Of a DNA stretch of 21,083 nucleotides, positions 7,231 to 14,357 are shown one piece after another. Within the stretch, counting starts at the first letter, position 1; each line of letters starts with the position of its first letter. Under the pieces are notes generated by a model. That model was not told the DNA's origin and ran no database searches. It saw nothing but the letters and a program-made list of their open reading frames with translations. The position numbers and the translations under genes were made by a program. Source of the DNA: BRHc4a sp049325055 (GTDB lineage Bacteria; Bacillota; Desulfotomaculia; Desulfotomaculales; Desulfocucumaceae); assembly GCA_049325055.1 (NCBI GenBank), contig JBMOPB010000130.1, forward strand, positions 1 through 21,083. The letters are read 5' to 3'.

Positions 7231-8199
7231 TTAACCCCCTATTCCCCTGTACCTGTTAAGAACGGTGGCAAACTCCCCCCACTTCAAAGCGGCTGCTGGC
7301 TTCCTTGGTAACATCAGCAGCCGGTCGGCTATCAGCGCCTCTATCTCGGCGTCCGGGTCCCAGGTGTCTGCCGTTACCGTCCGTTTTCTAATCCGGTTGA
7401 TCACTGTGGCAAATTCCCCCCATAAAACCGTTACATCGGGTTGTCTGGGGGTATGTAGAACTTTGTCGCGGATTAAAAGAGCTATTTCGCCTTCAGGGTC
7501 CCACATTTCCGAGGGAGGGGGTACTTCTCTCAGCCTGTTCAGCACTGTGGCAAACTCCCCCCAGGGGACGTAAGCGTTAGGCGGTTTTGTGCTGTTTATA
7601 AGCCTGTCGGCCTGAAGTTGGGCGATCTCCCAGGCGGGATCCCAGGGGTTTACTTTCAAGGTTAACTTCAGGGTTTCAGCTATACCCTTGGCAATGGCAT
7701 ATGAAAGGCCGGCCACAAATGGCTCACTGGTAAGAAAGGCGGTATCTCGGCTATTGTCGATAAAAAGGTTTTCCAGCAGAAGGGCCGGCATTTTTGTAAG
7801 TCTCAGTACCGCGAAATCGGCCCTTTTTCGCCCCCTGTCTGTTATGCCGAAGCTGTCCAGGTAGGCGGTTATGCTGCTGTGGACAATGTCCTGGTACTGC
7901 CGGGTCAGGTCCGGGGCGGTCCAGTGGATGAAGCTTTCAAATCCTGTTCCTCCGCCTGCGTTCGCGTGTACAGACACAAAGAAATCAGCATTCAGTGAGT
8001 TGGCGAATTCCGCCCGCGCTGCCAGGCCCACGTATAAGTCACTTTTTCTGGTGAGTCTTACCTGGCACTCATAGGGCAGTAATTCATTCACAATTTTTTT
8101 GCTTATTTTAAGGTTCAGGTCTTTTTCATACATGTCCGGGGCCACCGCACCGGGGTCCGCACCCCCGTGCCCCGGGTCCACAATTATTGTTTTTAACAT
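7231..8199 (-). CDS. N-acetylmuramoyl-L-alanine amidase (Amidase_3) with three 47-residue C-terminal repeats
   Basis: The zinc enzyme cuts the amide bond between N-acetylmuramic acid and the stem peptide. The catalytic domain covers about 1-180: His11 in VDPGHGG, Glu25 in MYEKDLNL and His78 in SVHAN are the zinc ligands, and Glu143 in LLLENLFIDN is the catalytic acid. Residues 186-322 are three repeats of 47, 47 and 43 residues, each opening WDP and containing WGEFATV(L/I)NR. They may bind the wall. A GTG at 8214 extends the frame by five residues, but GGGGGATGGGG right before ATG 8199 and the typical start MLKTIIVDPGHGG favour ATG. There is no signal peptide, as for its LysM-GerMN partner two bases downstream. 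A Crp/Fnr-like palindrome lies 47-60 bases upstream. Confidence 0.94.
   Translation of the reverse strand: MLKTIIVDPGHGGADPGAVAPDMYEKDLNLKISKKIVNELLPYECQVRLTRKSDLYVGLAARAEFANSLNADFFVSVHANAGGGTGFESFIHWTAPDLTRQYQDIVHSSITAYLDSFGITDRGRKRADFAVLRLTKMPALLLENLFIDNSRDTAFLTSEPFVAGLSYAIAKGIAETLKLTLKVNPWDPAWEIAQLQADRLINSTKPPNAYVPWGEFATVLNRLREVPPPSEMWDPEGEIALLIRDKVLHTPRQPDVTVLWGEFATVINRIRKRTVTADTWDPDAEIEALIADRLLMLPRKPAAALKWGEFATVLNRYRGIGG
7234..7644 (-). repeat. Three tandem 141-bp in-frame repeats in the amidase gene
   Basis: On the minus strand the units run 7644-7504, 7503-7363 and 7362-7234, with the last cut short by the stop codon. Each encodes WDPxxEIxxLxxD, a variable middle, then WGEFATV and NR. 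The period is exactly 47 codons, with no insertions between units. The DNA has diverged more than the protein motif, which suggests old duplications under selection. Confidence 0.9.
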
Positions 8200-8245
8200 T
8201 TCCCCATCCCCCACAGGTTTTAATAATCTTTATTAGCCCCGGGCA

Positions 8246-8259
8246 GTGATTATGATCAT
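8246..8259. promoter_or_regulatory. Crp/Fnr-like palindrome upstream of the amidase gene
   Basis: GTGAT-TATG-ATCAT has the symmetric TGAT-N4-ATCA core bound by Crp/Fnr-family regulators. It lies 47 to 60 bases upstream of the amidase ATG. It could also be chance: about 0.3 such cores are expected in a window this long if bases are equally frequent. Confidence 0.35.
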
Positions 8260-8272
8260 CGCAAAATAATAA

Positions 8273-8296
8273 GGCCGCTGCCTTCAGGCAGCGGCC
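8273..8296 (-). terminator. Intrinsic terminator of the permease operon
   Basis: GGCCGCTGCC and GGCAGCGGCC pair perfectly (ten bp) around a four-base loop. On the minus strand TTATTATTTT follows. It lies 16 bases after the stop codon of the ArsB/NhaD-type permease gene. Confidence 0.85.
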
Positions 8297-8311
8297 CGGA
8301 ATCAGTGCATT

Positions 8312-9595
8312 TTATTTCAGGAAGAACAGCAGCAGGTAAACTGTGCTGATTATTATTGACATGATCATCATGGGGAAGGCCACCTTGGTGAAGTGGATGA
8401 ATGTGATTACAGTGCCTCTTTTTTCCGCCATCCCGGCTACCACGACGTTGGCCGAGGCGCCGATCAGCGTGCCGTTGCCCCCCAGGCAAGCGCCCAGGGA
8501 GAGTGACCACCAAAGGGGGTTCAGGTCGGTGATGCCGCCCAGCCGCCCCATGTCCTGAATAAGCGGTATCATGGTGGCCACGAAGGGGATGTTGTCAACG
8601 AAGGCGGATGCTATGGCAGACAGCCAAAGTATCAGCAGCCCGGTGGAAACCATTTCTCCTCCGGTCAGCTCCAGAGACTTCTTGGCCACAGCCTCTATTA
8701 TGCCTACGTGCTCCAGTCCGCCTACAACTATGAACAGTCCGGCGAAGAAGAATATAACGGGCCACTCCACCGCCGCCAGGGCGTGCTCCGGCTCTTCCCT
8801 GGTCATCAGCAGCAGGAGGCTTGCCCCTCCAAGGGCGACAGTGGCCGACTCAAGGTGCAGGTACTGGTGAAGCACAAAACCAAGCACGGTAATCCCGATG
8901 GCAATAAGGCACTTCTTTAAAAGAACAGGGTCCTTAATCTGTTCTTCGGCGTTCATGTTTATTATGTTGTTTTTAAGATCGGGCGTGGTAATCATTTGTT
9001 TTTGATACAGCAGCTTCAGCCAGAACATGGTGGCTATATGTATCACTATGATTACCGGGGTCAGGTTAATGACAAAGTCCATGAATCCCAGCCCGGTGGC
9101 GCTTCCTATCATGATGTTGGGCGGGTCGCCTATGAGTGTGGCTGTCCCCCCTATGTTTGAGGCTACCACCTCGGCGATGAGAAAGGGCATTACGTTGATT
9201 TGCAGTTCCTTGGCTATGGCGAAAGTCACCGGCACGATCAAAAGAACTGTGGTTACGTTGTCCAGAAGGGCTGAAGTTAGCGCCGTAATGGTGGACAGTG
9301 CGATCATTATGGTGACCGGCTCGCCCTTGGACATCCTGGCCGACAGTACCGCCATGTACTCGAACACCCCTGTATGCCGGGTGATCCCCACGATAACCAT
9401 CATTCCGATAAGAAGACCTATAGTGTTGAAGTCAATTGATTCCACGGCCTTTTCCTGGCTGATTATTCCGGCCAGTATAAGTATGACCGCCCCTGCCAGG
9501 GCCACCACGGTGCGGTGAATCTTCTCCGCGATAATCATGGCGTAAGTGAGGAGGAATAATCCCCCCGTGAAAATAACTTGGGCCTGTGCCGACAT
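8312..9595 (-). CDS. ArsB/NhaD-family ion transporter (P-permease type)
   Basis: This 427-residue integral membrane protein has about 11-12 hydrophobic helices and belongs to the ion transporter superfamily (ArsB, NhaD, P protein). Two inverted halves are visible. The first has SALLDNVTTVLLIVPVT (about 108-124) followed by the re-entrant GGTATLIGDPPNIMIGS (149-165). The second has ASAFVDNIPFVATMIP and GGNGTLIGASANVVVAG. The GDPPN and DN-[VI] pairs are typical of NhaD and P-permease proteins. The substrate may be Na+/H+, arsenite or an organic anion and cannot be decided from sequence; no ars gene is nearby. A GGGGGAA ribosome binding site lies before the ATG. It is 73 bases downstream of the DASS permease gene on the same strand and ends at the 8273-8296 terminator, so the two permeases are probably made together. 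Confidence 0.9.
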   Translation of the reverse strand: MSAQAQVIFTGGLFLLTYAMIIAEKIHRTVVALAGAVILILAGIISQEKAVESIDFNTIGLLIGMMVIVGITRHTGVFEYMAVLSARMSKGEPVTIMIALSTITALTSALLDNVTTVLLIVPVTFAIAKELQINVMPFLIAEVVASNIGGTATLIGDPPNIMIGSATGLGFMDFVINLTPVIIVIHIATMFWLKLLYQKQMITTPDLKNNIINMNAEEQIKDPVLLKKCLIAIGITVLGFVLHQYLHLESATVALGGASLLLLMTREEPEHALAAVEWPVIFFFAGLFIVVGGLEHVGIIEAVAKKSLELTGGEMVSTGLLILWLSAIASAFVDNIPFVATMIPLIQDMGRLGGITDLNPLWWSLSLGACLGGNGTLIGASANVVVAGMAEKRGTVITFIHFTKVAFPMMIMSIIISTVYLLLFFLK

Positions 9596-9668
9596 TAAAC
9601 TAGTTCCCCCTTATTTTCTGTTTATATATTAAATTTAGTATATAGCTAGCCGCGTTCCTTCTCAATAT

Positions 9669-11129
9669 CTATTTTGCCAGGGGGGTAAGGCCGATAAGAG
9701 GCCAGAAGGTAAACATAAATATGGTCATTACAACAAGCAACAGTATGGTTGCGGGGATGCCAGATCCGAAGAATTCCCCGGTGCTGAACTGCCTGGACTC
9801 ATAGGCCATTGCGTTGGGGGCGGCTCCTATAAGAAGCAGGAATGGCATGCCTGAGGCTGCGACGGCCGTGTAAAGAATCAGCTGTGGGTTTACGCCAAGG
9901 TACTGGGCTATAACCAGCGCCACCGGCAGCGTAATGGCTATGGCGGCCACGTTCATGATGAAGTTGGTCATTATGGACACCAGTATGGCAACGCCAAGCA
10001 CGAAGAACAGCCAGGGGGCTCCCTGCAGCAGTGAGAGCCACTTTATGGCCATCCACTGGGCGGCGCCGGTCTGCCACAGCGCAAAGCCTATGCTCATGGC
10101 GCCGCTGAAGAGGAGAACTATGTTCCATGGAATCTTCTTCTCCAAATCCTGAACGTCCAGAATTCCCACCGAGAAAAACAGCAGTCCGGCAAGGAGAAGC
10201 GGTATGGAGCGGTCGAGCCCCTTAAGAGCAGGTATAACAGCCTGGAGTACCAGCATAGACAGAGCACCCGCCACCACGATCAATACAAAGATTTCTTCCT
10301 TGCTCACGGGGCCAAGCTGTTTATAGAGGTCGGCCGCCCTGTTTTTCAGGCCGGGGATGGTGCTCTTTTCAGGTTTGTATATCAGCAGGAGCATAAGCCA
10401 CAGCAGTATTACCATGACCCAGCCGAAGGGCAGAAGGTGGAGCGAGAAGTCTATAAAAGTTACGTCCACTCCTGTAAACTCCTTGAAGAATCCCACCGCA
10501 GCGGGGTTCCGGGCGCCGCCCAGCAGGGTGGCGATGCTGCCGGCCCCGGCGGTGTAGGCCATCCCTATAAACAGTGCCTTCCCGAATTTGGTGGGCTTGG
10601 CGATGCTGCCGCCCTCGCCCTCGTTATATAGAGCAAGAATTGTCAGGAATATGGGTATGACGGTGGCGGCTACGGCGGTGTGGGCCATGATGTGGGTCAG
10701 GACCGCGGTGACAACGAAGCAGCCGAGGAGTATCATGCTGGTTTTCTCTCCGACCACCATCAGCATTTTATAGGCAAGACGCTTGGTAAGGCCCACCTTG
10801 GTGAATGTAAGGCCCACCAGAAGTGATCCGAAGATAAAAAGAACGGTGGGGTCCATGAAGTCTCTCATGGCTTCCTTTGCCGGCCGGATCATGAACAGGG
10901 GCTGAAGTATCCCTATGGCTATACTGGTGACGCCGATTGGGATAACCTCGAATACCCACCACACGCCGGCCAGCAGGAACAACCCGATGGCCGATTTTCC
11001 GGCTGCCGACAGTACAAAGCTTTTGCCGCCGGGATCAACGGCGGGGCTGAAAGGGGGTAGGAAGTGGAACAAAAGAAGCAGCCCCAGTCCCAGAAGAAGG
11101 AAAAATGCGTTCTTTTTTTCAAGAGTCAT
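9669..11129 (-). CDS. SLC13/DASS-family anion permease with degenerate SNT motifs
   Basis: The 486-residue membrane protein fits the divalent anion:sodium symporter family in length and layout: about 11 helices, WWVFEVIPIGVTSIAIGILQPL near 57-78, DPTVLFIFGS near 93-102, and the matching second-half IPWNIVLLFSGAMSIGFAL near 333-351. DASS transporters move di- and tricarboxylates or sulfate across the inner membrane. In well-studied members both halves carry a Ser-Asn-Thr motif that binds substrate and Na+. Here the equivalents read AHT (149-151) and MNV (392-394), and the usual GxPPN loop of the first half reads GGARNPAAVG. Substrate or coupling ion may therefore differ. The start is supported by GAGAGGAG upstream. 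The gene begins 41 bases after the stop of the transposase-like-N-terminus gene, consistent with one operon. Confidence 0.9.
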   Translation of the reverse strand: MTLEKKNAFFLLLGLGLLLLFHFLPPFSPAVDPGGKSFVLSAAGKSAIGLFLLAGVWWVFEVIPIGVTSIAIGILQPLFMIRPAKEAMRDFMDPTVLFIFGSLLVGLTFTKVGLTKRLAYKMLMVVGEKTSMILLGCFVVTAVLTHIMAHTAVAATVIPIFLTILALYNEGEGGSIAKPTKFGKALFIGMAYTAGAGSIATLLGGARNPAAVGFFKEFTGVDVTFIDFSLHLLPFGWVMVILLWLMLLLIYKPEKSTIPGLKNRAADLYKQLGPVSKEEIFVLIVVAGALSMLVLQAVIPALKGLDRSIPLLLAGLLFFSVGILDVQDLEKKIPWNIVLLFSGAMSIGFALWQTGAAQWMAIKWLSLLQGAPWLFFVLGVAILVSIMTNFIMNVAAIAITLPVALVIAQYLGVNPQLILYTAVAASGMPFLLLIGAAPNAMAYESRQFSTGEFFGSGIPATILLLVVMTIFMFTFWPLIGLTPLAK

Positions 11130-11170
11130 TTTTTTACATCTCCTCTCTATAGATACCGTGAGAGTGCTGC

Positions 11171-12097
11171 TTAGAAATTATGCCTGGTTTTGATGGTGCT
11201 GATTATTTTATAAAAGAACGAAGAAATAAAGCATGTGCATGTTAGATCATGATCCGGCAGGGGATTGCCTTTGGTAACCAGATTGATCCGGTCCCTTACA
11301 TAGTTAAAGTGGGTTTTCAGAGTGTTCACCGCCATGAGCGCCTGGTTTACCTGCAGGTCGCTCAGGGACGAAGATTGGCCGCATATCAGCATTTTTTCCA
11401 TGTTTAGGTCGGGTTTTCCGGACCAGTCGGTTAATTGCTTGTAAATATATATTTCTCTTAAGGTGTACCCCTTTTCTTTGTTAAGTGCGTCCATAAGGCG
11501 GAATGTATTGTATAATCTTTCACATGACCGAGCTAAAAAAAATTCCGGATCTTTGCCCTCAATTTTAAGGTTTAATAAAAAGTTAACTACCTCTCCTCCC
11601 TGTAGATCATTTAAAGCTGAAAACTTCAATGGAAAGCCGTTAAAGTCCACAAGATAGCAGGCCTGGTTTTCCAACCAGCATATAAAACCCCGGAATGGTT
11701 CGTATTCTTGTGATTTTTGACGGATCTGGCCATAAAATATGTTTTCGTTGAAAACAGTTGTATGTTTTCTTTTTCCATCCTGCAGCAGAATCTCCCTCAG
11801 ATCCCTGTCCTGGATGCGGTGCTCCAGCCTTAAGGCATTTTCCAGGGCCAGCAGGTATGCTGTTTTAAGATACCTGCACCAGTGAGGTCCCGATTCCATT
11901 ATTTCTTTGTATAAGACCATGGTTTTGTTGAGGTCGTCAAAAAGGGGCTTTATTCTGTCCGCCTGCAGGTGGTCTATGTTTGACAGGTTAATCAGCTGTT
12001 TGTGTTTTACCTTGTCGCCTTCCCTGCGGCTTTCAAGCAGCTTTAGATAAACATATTCCCTTTCTTTGTATCTGGCGTTTACAACCCGGTAAAACAG
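11171..12097 (-). CDS. Protein of unknown function with transposase-like N-terminus; start uncertain (CTG or frameshift)
   Basis: From ATG 11920 the frame gives 249 residues, but it is open for 59 more codons upstream to a CTG at 12097 with no ATG, GTG or TTG in between. This upstream part (FYRVVNARYKEREYVYLKLL, then ESRREGDKVKHKQLINLSNID) resembles the N-terminal domain of IS1634/IS4-type transposases. That is inference from pattern. GAGGGGGTG lies six bases before the CTG, a good ribosome binding site. Alternatively GTG 12132, with AAGGAGGGAGG upstream, opens another frame (MTKIIRGGVISV), and loss of one T from TTTT near 12091-12094 would join it to this one. The rest (about 60-308) shows no DDE motif, is partly helical and rich in Cys near the end, and was not recognised. 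It heads the operon with two permeases, so it may be a domesticated protein rather than an active transposase. Confidence 0.6.
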   Translation of the reverse strand: MFYRVVNARYKEREYVYLKLLESRREGDKVKHKQLINLSNIDHLQADRIKPLFDDLNKTMVLYKEIMESGPHWCRYLKTAYLLALENALRLEHRIQDRDLREILLQDGKRKHTTVFNENIFYGQIRQKSQEYEPFRGFICWLENQACYLVDFNGFPLKFSALNDLQGGEVVNFLLNLKIEGKDPEFFLARSCERLYNTFRLMDALNKEKGYTLREIYIYKQLTDWSGKPDLNMEKMLICGQSSSLSDLQVNQALMAVNTLKTHFNYVRDRINLVTKGNPLPDHDLTCTCFISSFFYKIISTIKTRHNF

Positions 12098-12148
12098 AAA
12101 TTACACCCCCTCGTATTATTTTTGTCACCACCTCCCTCCTTGTGGCCG

Positions 12149-12170
12149 CCAGGTGAATTATTTCACCTGG
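12149..12170. promoter_or_regulatory. Nine-bp inverted repeat in the operon leader
   Basis: CCAGGTGAA-TTAT-TTCACCTGG is a perfect palindromic hairpin between the leader terminator and the first gene of the permease operon. No T-run follows on either strand, so it is more likely an operator or an RNA hairpin near the ribosome binding sites than a terminator. Confidence 0.5.
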
Positions 12171-12181
12171 CATTTGATAAG

Positions 12182-12215
12182 AAAAGCCGGCAAAGAACGC
12201 AATCCCTTTGCCGGC
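12182..12215 (-). terminator. Intrinsic terminator inside the leader of the permease operon
   Basis: On the minus strand GCCGGCAAAG, loop GGATTGCGTT and CTTTGCCGGC form a perfect ten-bp stem, followed by TTTTCTTATC. It lies about 95-125 bases after the expected transcription start and about 90 bases before the first gene. Either it ends a small RNA or it works as an attenuator for the operon. Confidence 0.75.
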
Positions 12216-12308
12216 CTGCACGGCACCCGGCCTGCCTTTCTAAGCGAGGCACCCCCTGCGCCATGTCTTCGCAACAATTGACATTGCATTTTGTCATCAT
12301 CCTCTTTG
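12186..12308 (-). ncRNA. Structured leader RNA, candidate riboswitch or attenuator
   Basis: This is the stretch from the predicted start (about 12308) to the leader terminator. Visible hairpins on the minus strand are ATGTC/GACAT, GGCGC-AGGGG-GTGCC and GCCT/AGGC. GCAGGCCGG occurs twice and could shift pairing partners near the terminator. No known riboswitch consensus was recognised: S-box, T-box, c-di-GMP-I, M-box and cobalamin were considered by eye. A short independent sRNA is an equal possibility. Confidence 0.4.
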
Positions 12309-12314
12309 AGAAAT

Positions 12315-12343
12315 ATTATACTAATTGAGTTATTAAATATCAA
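12315..12343 (-). promoter_or_regulatory. Near-consensus SigA-type promoter of the permease operon
   Basis: Read on the minus strand, TTGATA (12343-12338) and TATAAT (12320-12315) are separated by exactly 17 bases. It is the best promoter match noticed in the window. The start of transcription should be near 12308. The rest of the gap up to 12571 is AT-rich and holds the palindrome at 12420-12433 but no gene. Confidence 0.75.
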
Positions 12344-12419
12344 TGGGTTTTTCACTACATTTTTTTATAAATAATAGAACAATTATTTTCTTACATCTGG
12401 GCCTGATGCCGCCCGGGGT

Positions 12420-12433
12420 GTGATAAAAATCAC
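12420..12433. promoter_or_regulatory. Crp/Fnr-like palindrome in the divergent region upstream of the MetE-like gene
   Basis: GTGAT-AAAA-ATCAC is a perfect five-plus-five inverted repeat with the TGAT-N4-ATCA core of Crp/Fnr-family operators. It lies about 140 bases before the plus-strand methyltransferase start and about 80 bases upstream of the minus-strand operon promoter, so it could act on either. Confidence 0.45.
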
Positions 12434-12571
12434 CATGCCGGGAGTATGAGCATAACAGATTAATTTGTTTTCCCGTTTTATTCTCTTAATAAGAAGGCTT
12501 GTGGTGACGATTTGATCCCGGCAGGTGAAATGAGGAAAGGCGTTGAAATCTGATAAGTTGGAGGGATTTAT

Positions 12572-13603
12572 ATGAATTTGAAAGGAAACTGCCTGACAAC
12601 CGCTATGGGGATTCTTCCCCACACCAGTATCCGGGAGGCCCTGGATCTGGCCCTGACGATGGACATACCCTTTTGGCCGCAACTTCCGCACTACAGCTAC
12701 TACGAGGATATGTACGTGCAGGTCAGTGAAAATTTTCCCGGTATTATCATTGATACTGAACAAAAAAGAATAACCATGGACACCTCCAGGTTTTATGAGG
12801 AACTGGCGGACTATGCCATGAAGAGCGATGATGAAAATATTTTTAAACTTTCGTCAATGTATTCGGCCGCCTTTGATGCTTTTATGGAAAGGGATTTGAG
12901 CGGGTATTACGCCATCCGGGGACAGAGCATAGGGCCTGTAAGCTTCGGGCTGAAAATAGTGGACGAGAATCTTAAGCCCATTATTTACAATGATGATGTC
13001 AGGGAGTTCCTTTTTGAATTTATAGCCCAGAAGACAAATGTACAGTACCGGCAGCTTAATGAGAAGCATCCCAACACCTTTGTATGGGTGGATGAGCCCG
13101 GCCTGGAGATCATTTTCGGGTCCTTCACGGGATACCCCAGCAGCAGGGCCAAAAAGGATTTTGCCGCTTTCCTGGAAAGAATAGAAGGGCCGCGGGGGGT
13201 ACACCTTTGCGGCAATCCCGACTGGTCTTTCCTGCTGAGCGGGCTTGATCTGAACATACTGTCAATTGACGCTTACGGCTGCGGTGACATTTTCACCAGG
13301 TACGCCGAAGAGGTCAGGGCTTTCCTGGACGCCGGCAACATAATATCTTGGGGAATAGTGCCCACCTTGACCGAGGAACTGAGCCGTGAGTCGGTGGAGG
13401 CACTGGCGGCGAGGCTGGAGGGCCTCTGGTCCAACCTGGCTTCCAGGGACATCAGCCTCAGGCGCATTTTAAAACAGGCCTGGCTGGCTCCGGCCAGGTG
13501 CTGCCTGATTAACTCCGACGGCCACCTGACGGTGGAAAACTCCTACCGGACTTTGATTGGAGTATCCAGGCTTTTAAGAGACAAATACGACCTGTGGGAT
13601 TAA
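12572..13603 (+). CDS. UroD/MetE-superfamily methyltransferase, MetE-core-like
   Basis: The 343-residue product has the TIM-barrel length of the stand-alone catalytic half of cobalamin-independent methionine synthase. Family marks are VDEPGL (about 173-178), HLC (His211, Cys213), the acidic SIDAYG (Asp233) and ARCCLINSDGH (Cys310/311). These sit where MetE holds zinc with His, Cys, Glu and Cys. The N-terminal half of MetE, which handles folate, is absent. Related short proteins in archaea and anaerobes are thought to move methyl groups from corrinoid proteins to homocysteine or other thiols; the donor here is inferred, not shown. GGAGG lies seven bases before the ATG. It appears to be a single-gene unit, ending at the terminator at 13615-13650. 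Confidence 0.8.
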   Translation: MNLKGNCLTTAMGILPHTSIREALDLALTMDIPFWPQLPHYSYYEDMYVQVSENFPGIIIDTEQKRITMDTSRFYEELADYAMKSDDENIFKLSSMYSAAFDAFMERDLSGYYAIRGQSIGPVSFGLKIVDENLKPIIYNDDVREFLFEFIAQKTNVQYRQLNEKHPNTFVWVDEPGLEIIFGSFTGYPSSRAKKDFAAFLERIEGPRGVHLCGNPDWSFLLSGLDLNILSIDAYGCGDIFTRYAEEVRAFLDAGNIISWGIVPTLTEELSRESVEALAARLEGLWSNLASRDISLRRILKQAWLAPARCCLINSDGHLTVENSYRTLIGVSRLLRDKYDLWD

Positions 13604-13614
13604 AAAAGAAAAAA

Positions 13615-13650
13615 GGGCGCCCGGCATGGTTTAACCGCCGGGCACCTTTT
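13615..13650. terminator. Bidirectional intrinsic terminator between convergent genes
   Basis: GCCCGGC (13619-13625) and GCCGGGC (13637-13643) form the core stem around an 11-base loop. On the plus strand ACC and five T follow. On the minus strand GCCC and a long T-rich run follow. It serves both the methyltransferase gene and the P-loop ATPase gene that converges on it. Confidence 0.88.
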
Positions 13651-13666
13651 TCAAAGCTAAAACGTG

Positions 13667-14266
13667 TTAACTATTTACGGGGTTGAACGTGCAGGCCCTT
13701 TTTTCCACGAACCCTATTTTATTCTTGACTATTTTGATCCTGTTTTCCATGTCCCCGTTTACCACGGTGTAAGGTACATTCATGATGTCAAGGAAGTTTC
13801 TGATCTTATGGTCCACCTCTATGGCCTTTTCTTCGTTTTGATAAATGACTCCGTCCGGGTGAAAAGCGAACTCCCTGGGTATGTAAAATAATTCGTAGCC
13901 GGTGACGTCTTTCATGGCCCACTCGTAGAGCTTCATGAGGGCGTATGCCTCTTTGGGGTTGCTGAAGTCACACAGCATGAGTCCGTATACATAGCCTAAT
14001 ATGGTGGCGTTGTCGCAGAATATTATGTCGCAGTGCGACAGCTCTTCCTCCAGCTGCTTTTGGCCCTCATACAGGAGAAACTGCTCAAATATGGACGTAG
14101 GGGGACCGTACCTTATTATGTAAGTGCGGGCAAATTCCAGGCATACGGACGACACGTACCCGGCCATACTGTAGTCTACGTCCAGTTGCTTAATTAGCGT
14201 GGTTTTACCTATTCCAGGTCCTCCAAGGAATGCGCACTTTTTTGTGTCTTTGGTTTTACATTCCAT
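13667..14266 (-). CDS. P-loop ATPase, AAA_28/NadR-like family
   Basis: The 199-residue product begins with a Walker A loop, FLGGPGIGKTTLIKQL (about 13-28), and has HCDIIFCDNA (about 78-87) as the likely Walker B strand. The layout matches small nucleotide-binding proteins of the AAA_28 group, which includes kinase-like NadR domains. The exact substrate is unknown. No membrane segment or extra domain is visible. GGAGGGG lies about ten bases before the ATG. It is the last gene of the cluster with the cysteine-rich protein and the sulfite reductase (91 bases after the former), so it may serve a related redox or cofactor task, but that is guesswork from position. Confidence 0.82.
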   Translation of the reverse strand: MECKTKDTKKCAFLGGPGIGKTTLIKQLDVDYSMAGYVSSVCLEFARTYIIRYGPPTSIFEQFLLYEGQKQLEEELSHCDIIFCDNATILGYVYGLMLCDFSNPKEAYALMKLYEWAMKDVTGYELFYIPREFAFHPDGVIYQNEEKAIEVDHKIRNFLDIMNVPYTVVNGDMENRIKIVKNKIGFVEKRACTFNPVNS

Positions 14267-14357
14267 AGTTGCCGGCCCCTCCTCAATTTTCTGACGTGAC
14301 GGGTATTACATAATTCGATGCATTTATCCTGAAACCTTCACGCCAGGAGGTATTTTT

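Noticed and set aside
8312..9595. Arsenite efflux operon
   Set aside because: The permease is in the ArsB/NhaD superfamily, but no arsR, arsC or arsA lies nearby and its motifs fit NhaD/P-permeases as well.
11171..12140. Intact insertion sequence
   Set aside because: No terminal inverted repeats, target duplication or DDE residues were found around the transposase-like N-terminus.
12186..12308. c-di-GMP-I or other known riboswitch in the permease leader
   Set aside because: The GACGCAAAGC-type core of c-di-GMP-I and the signatures of S-box, T-box and M-box are not there; left as an unclassified leader.
12033..12355. Two overlapping minus-strand reading frames of 62 and 65 codons
   Set aside because: They cross the leader terminator and hairpins and have unnatural composition. 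Only the GTG at 12132 inside the first is kept as an alternative start for the downstream gene.
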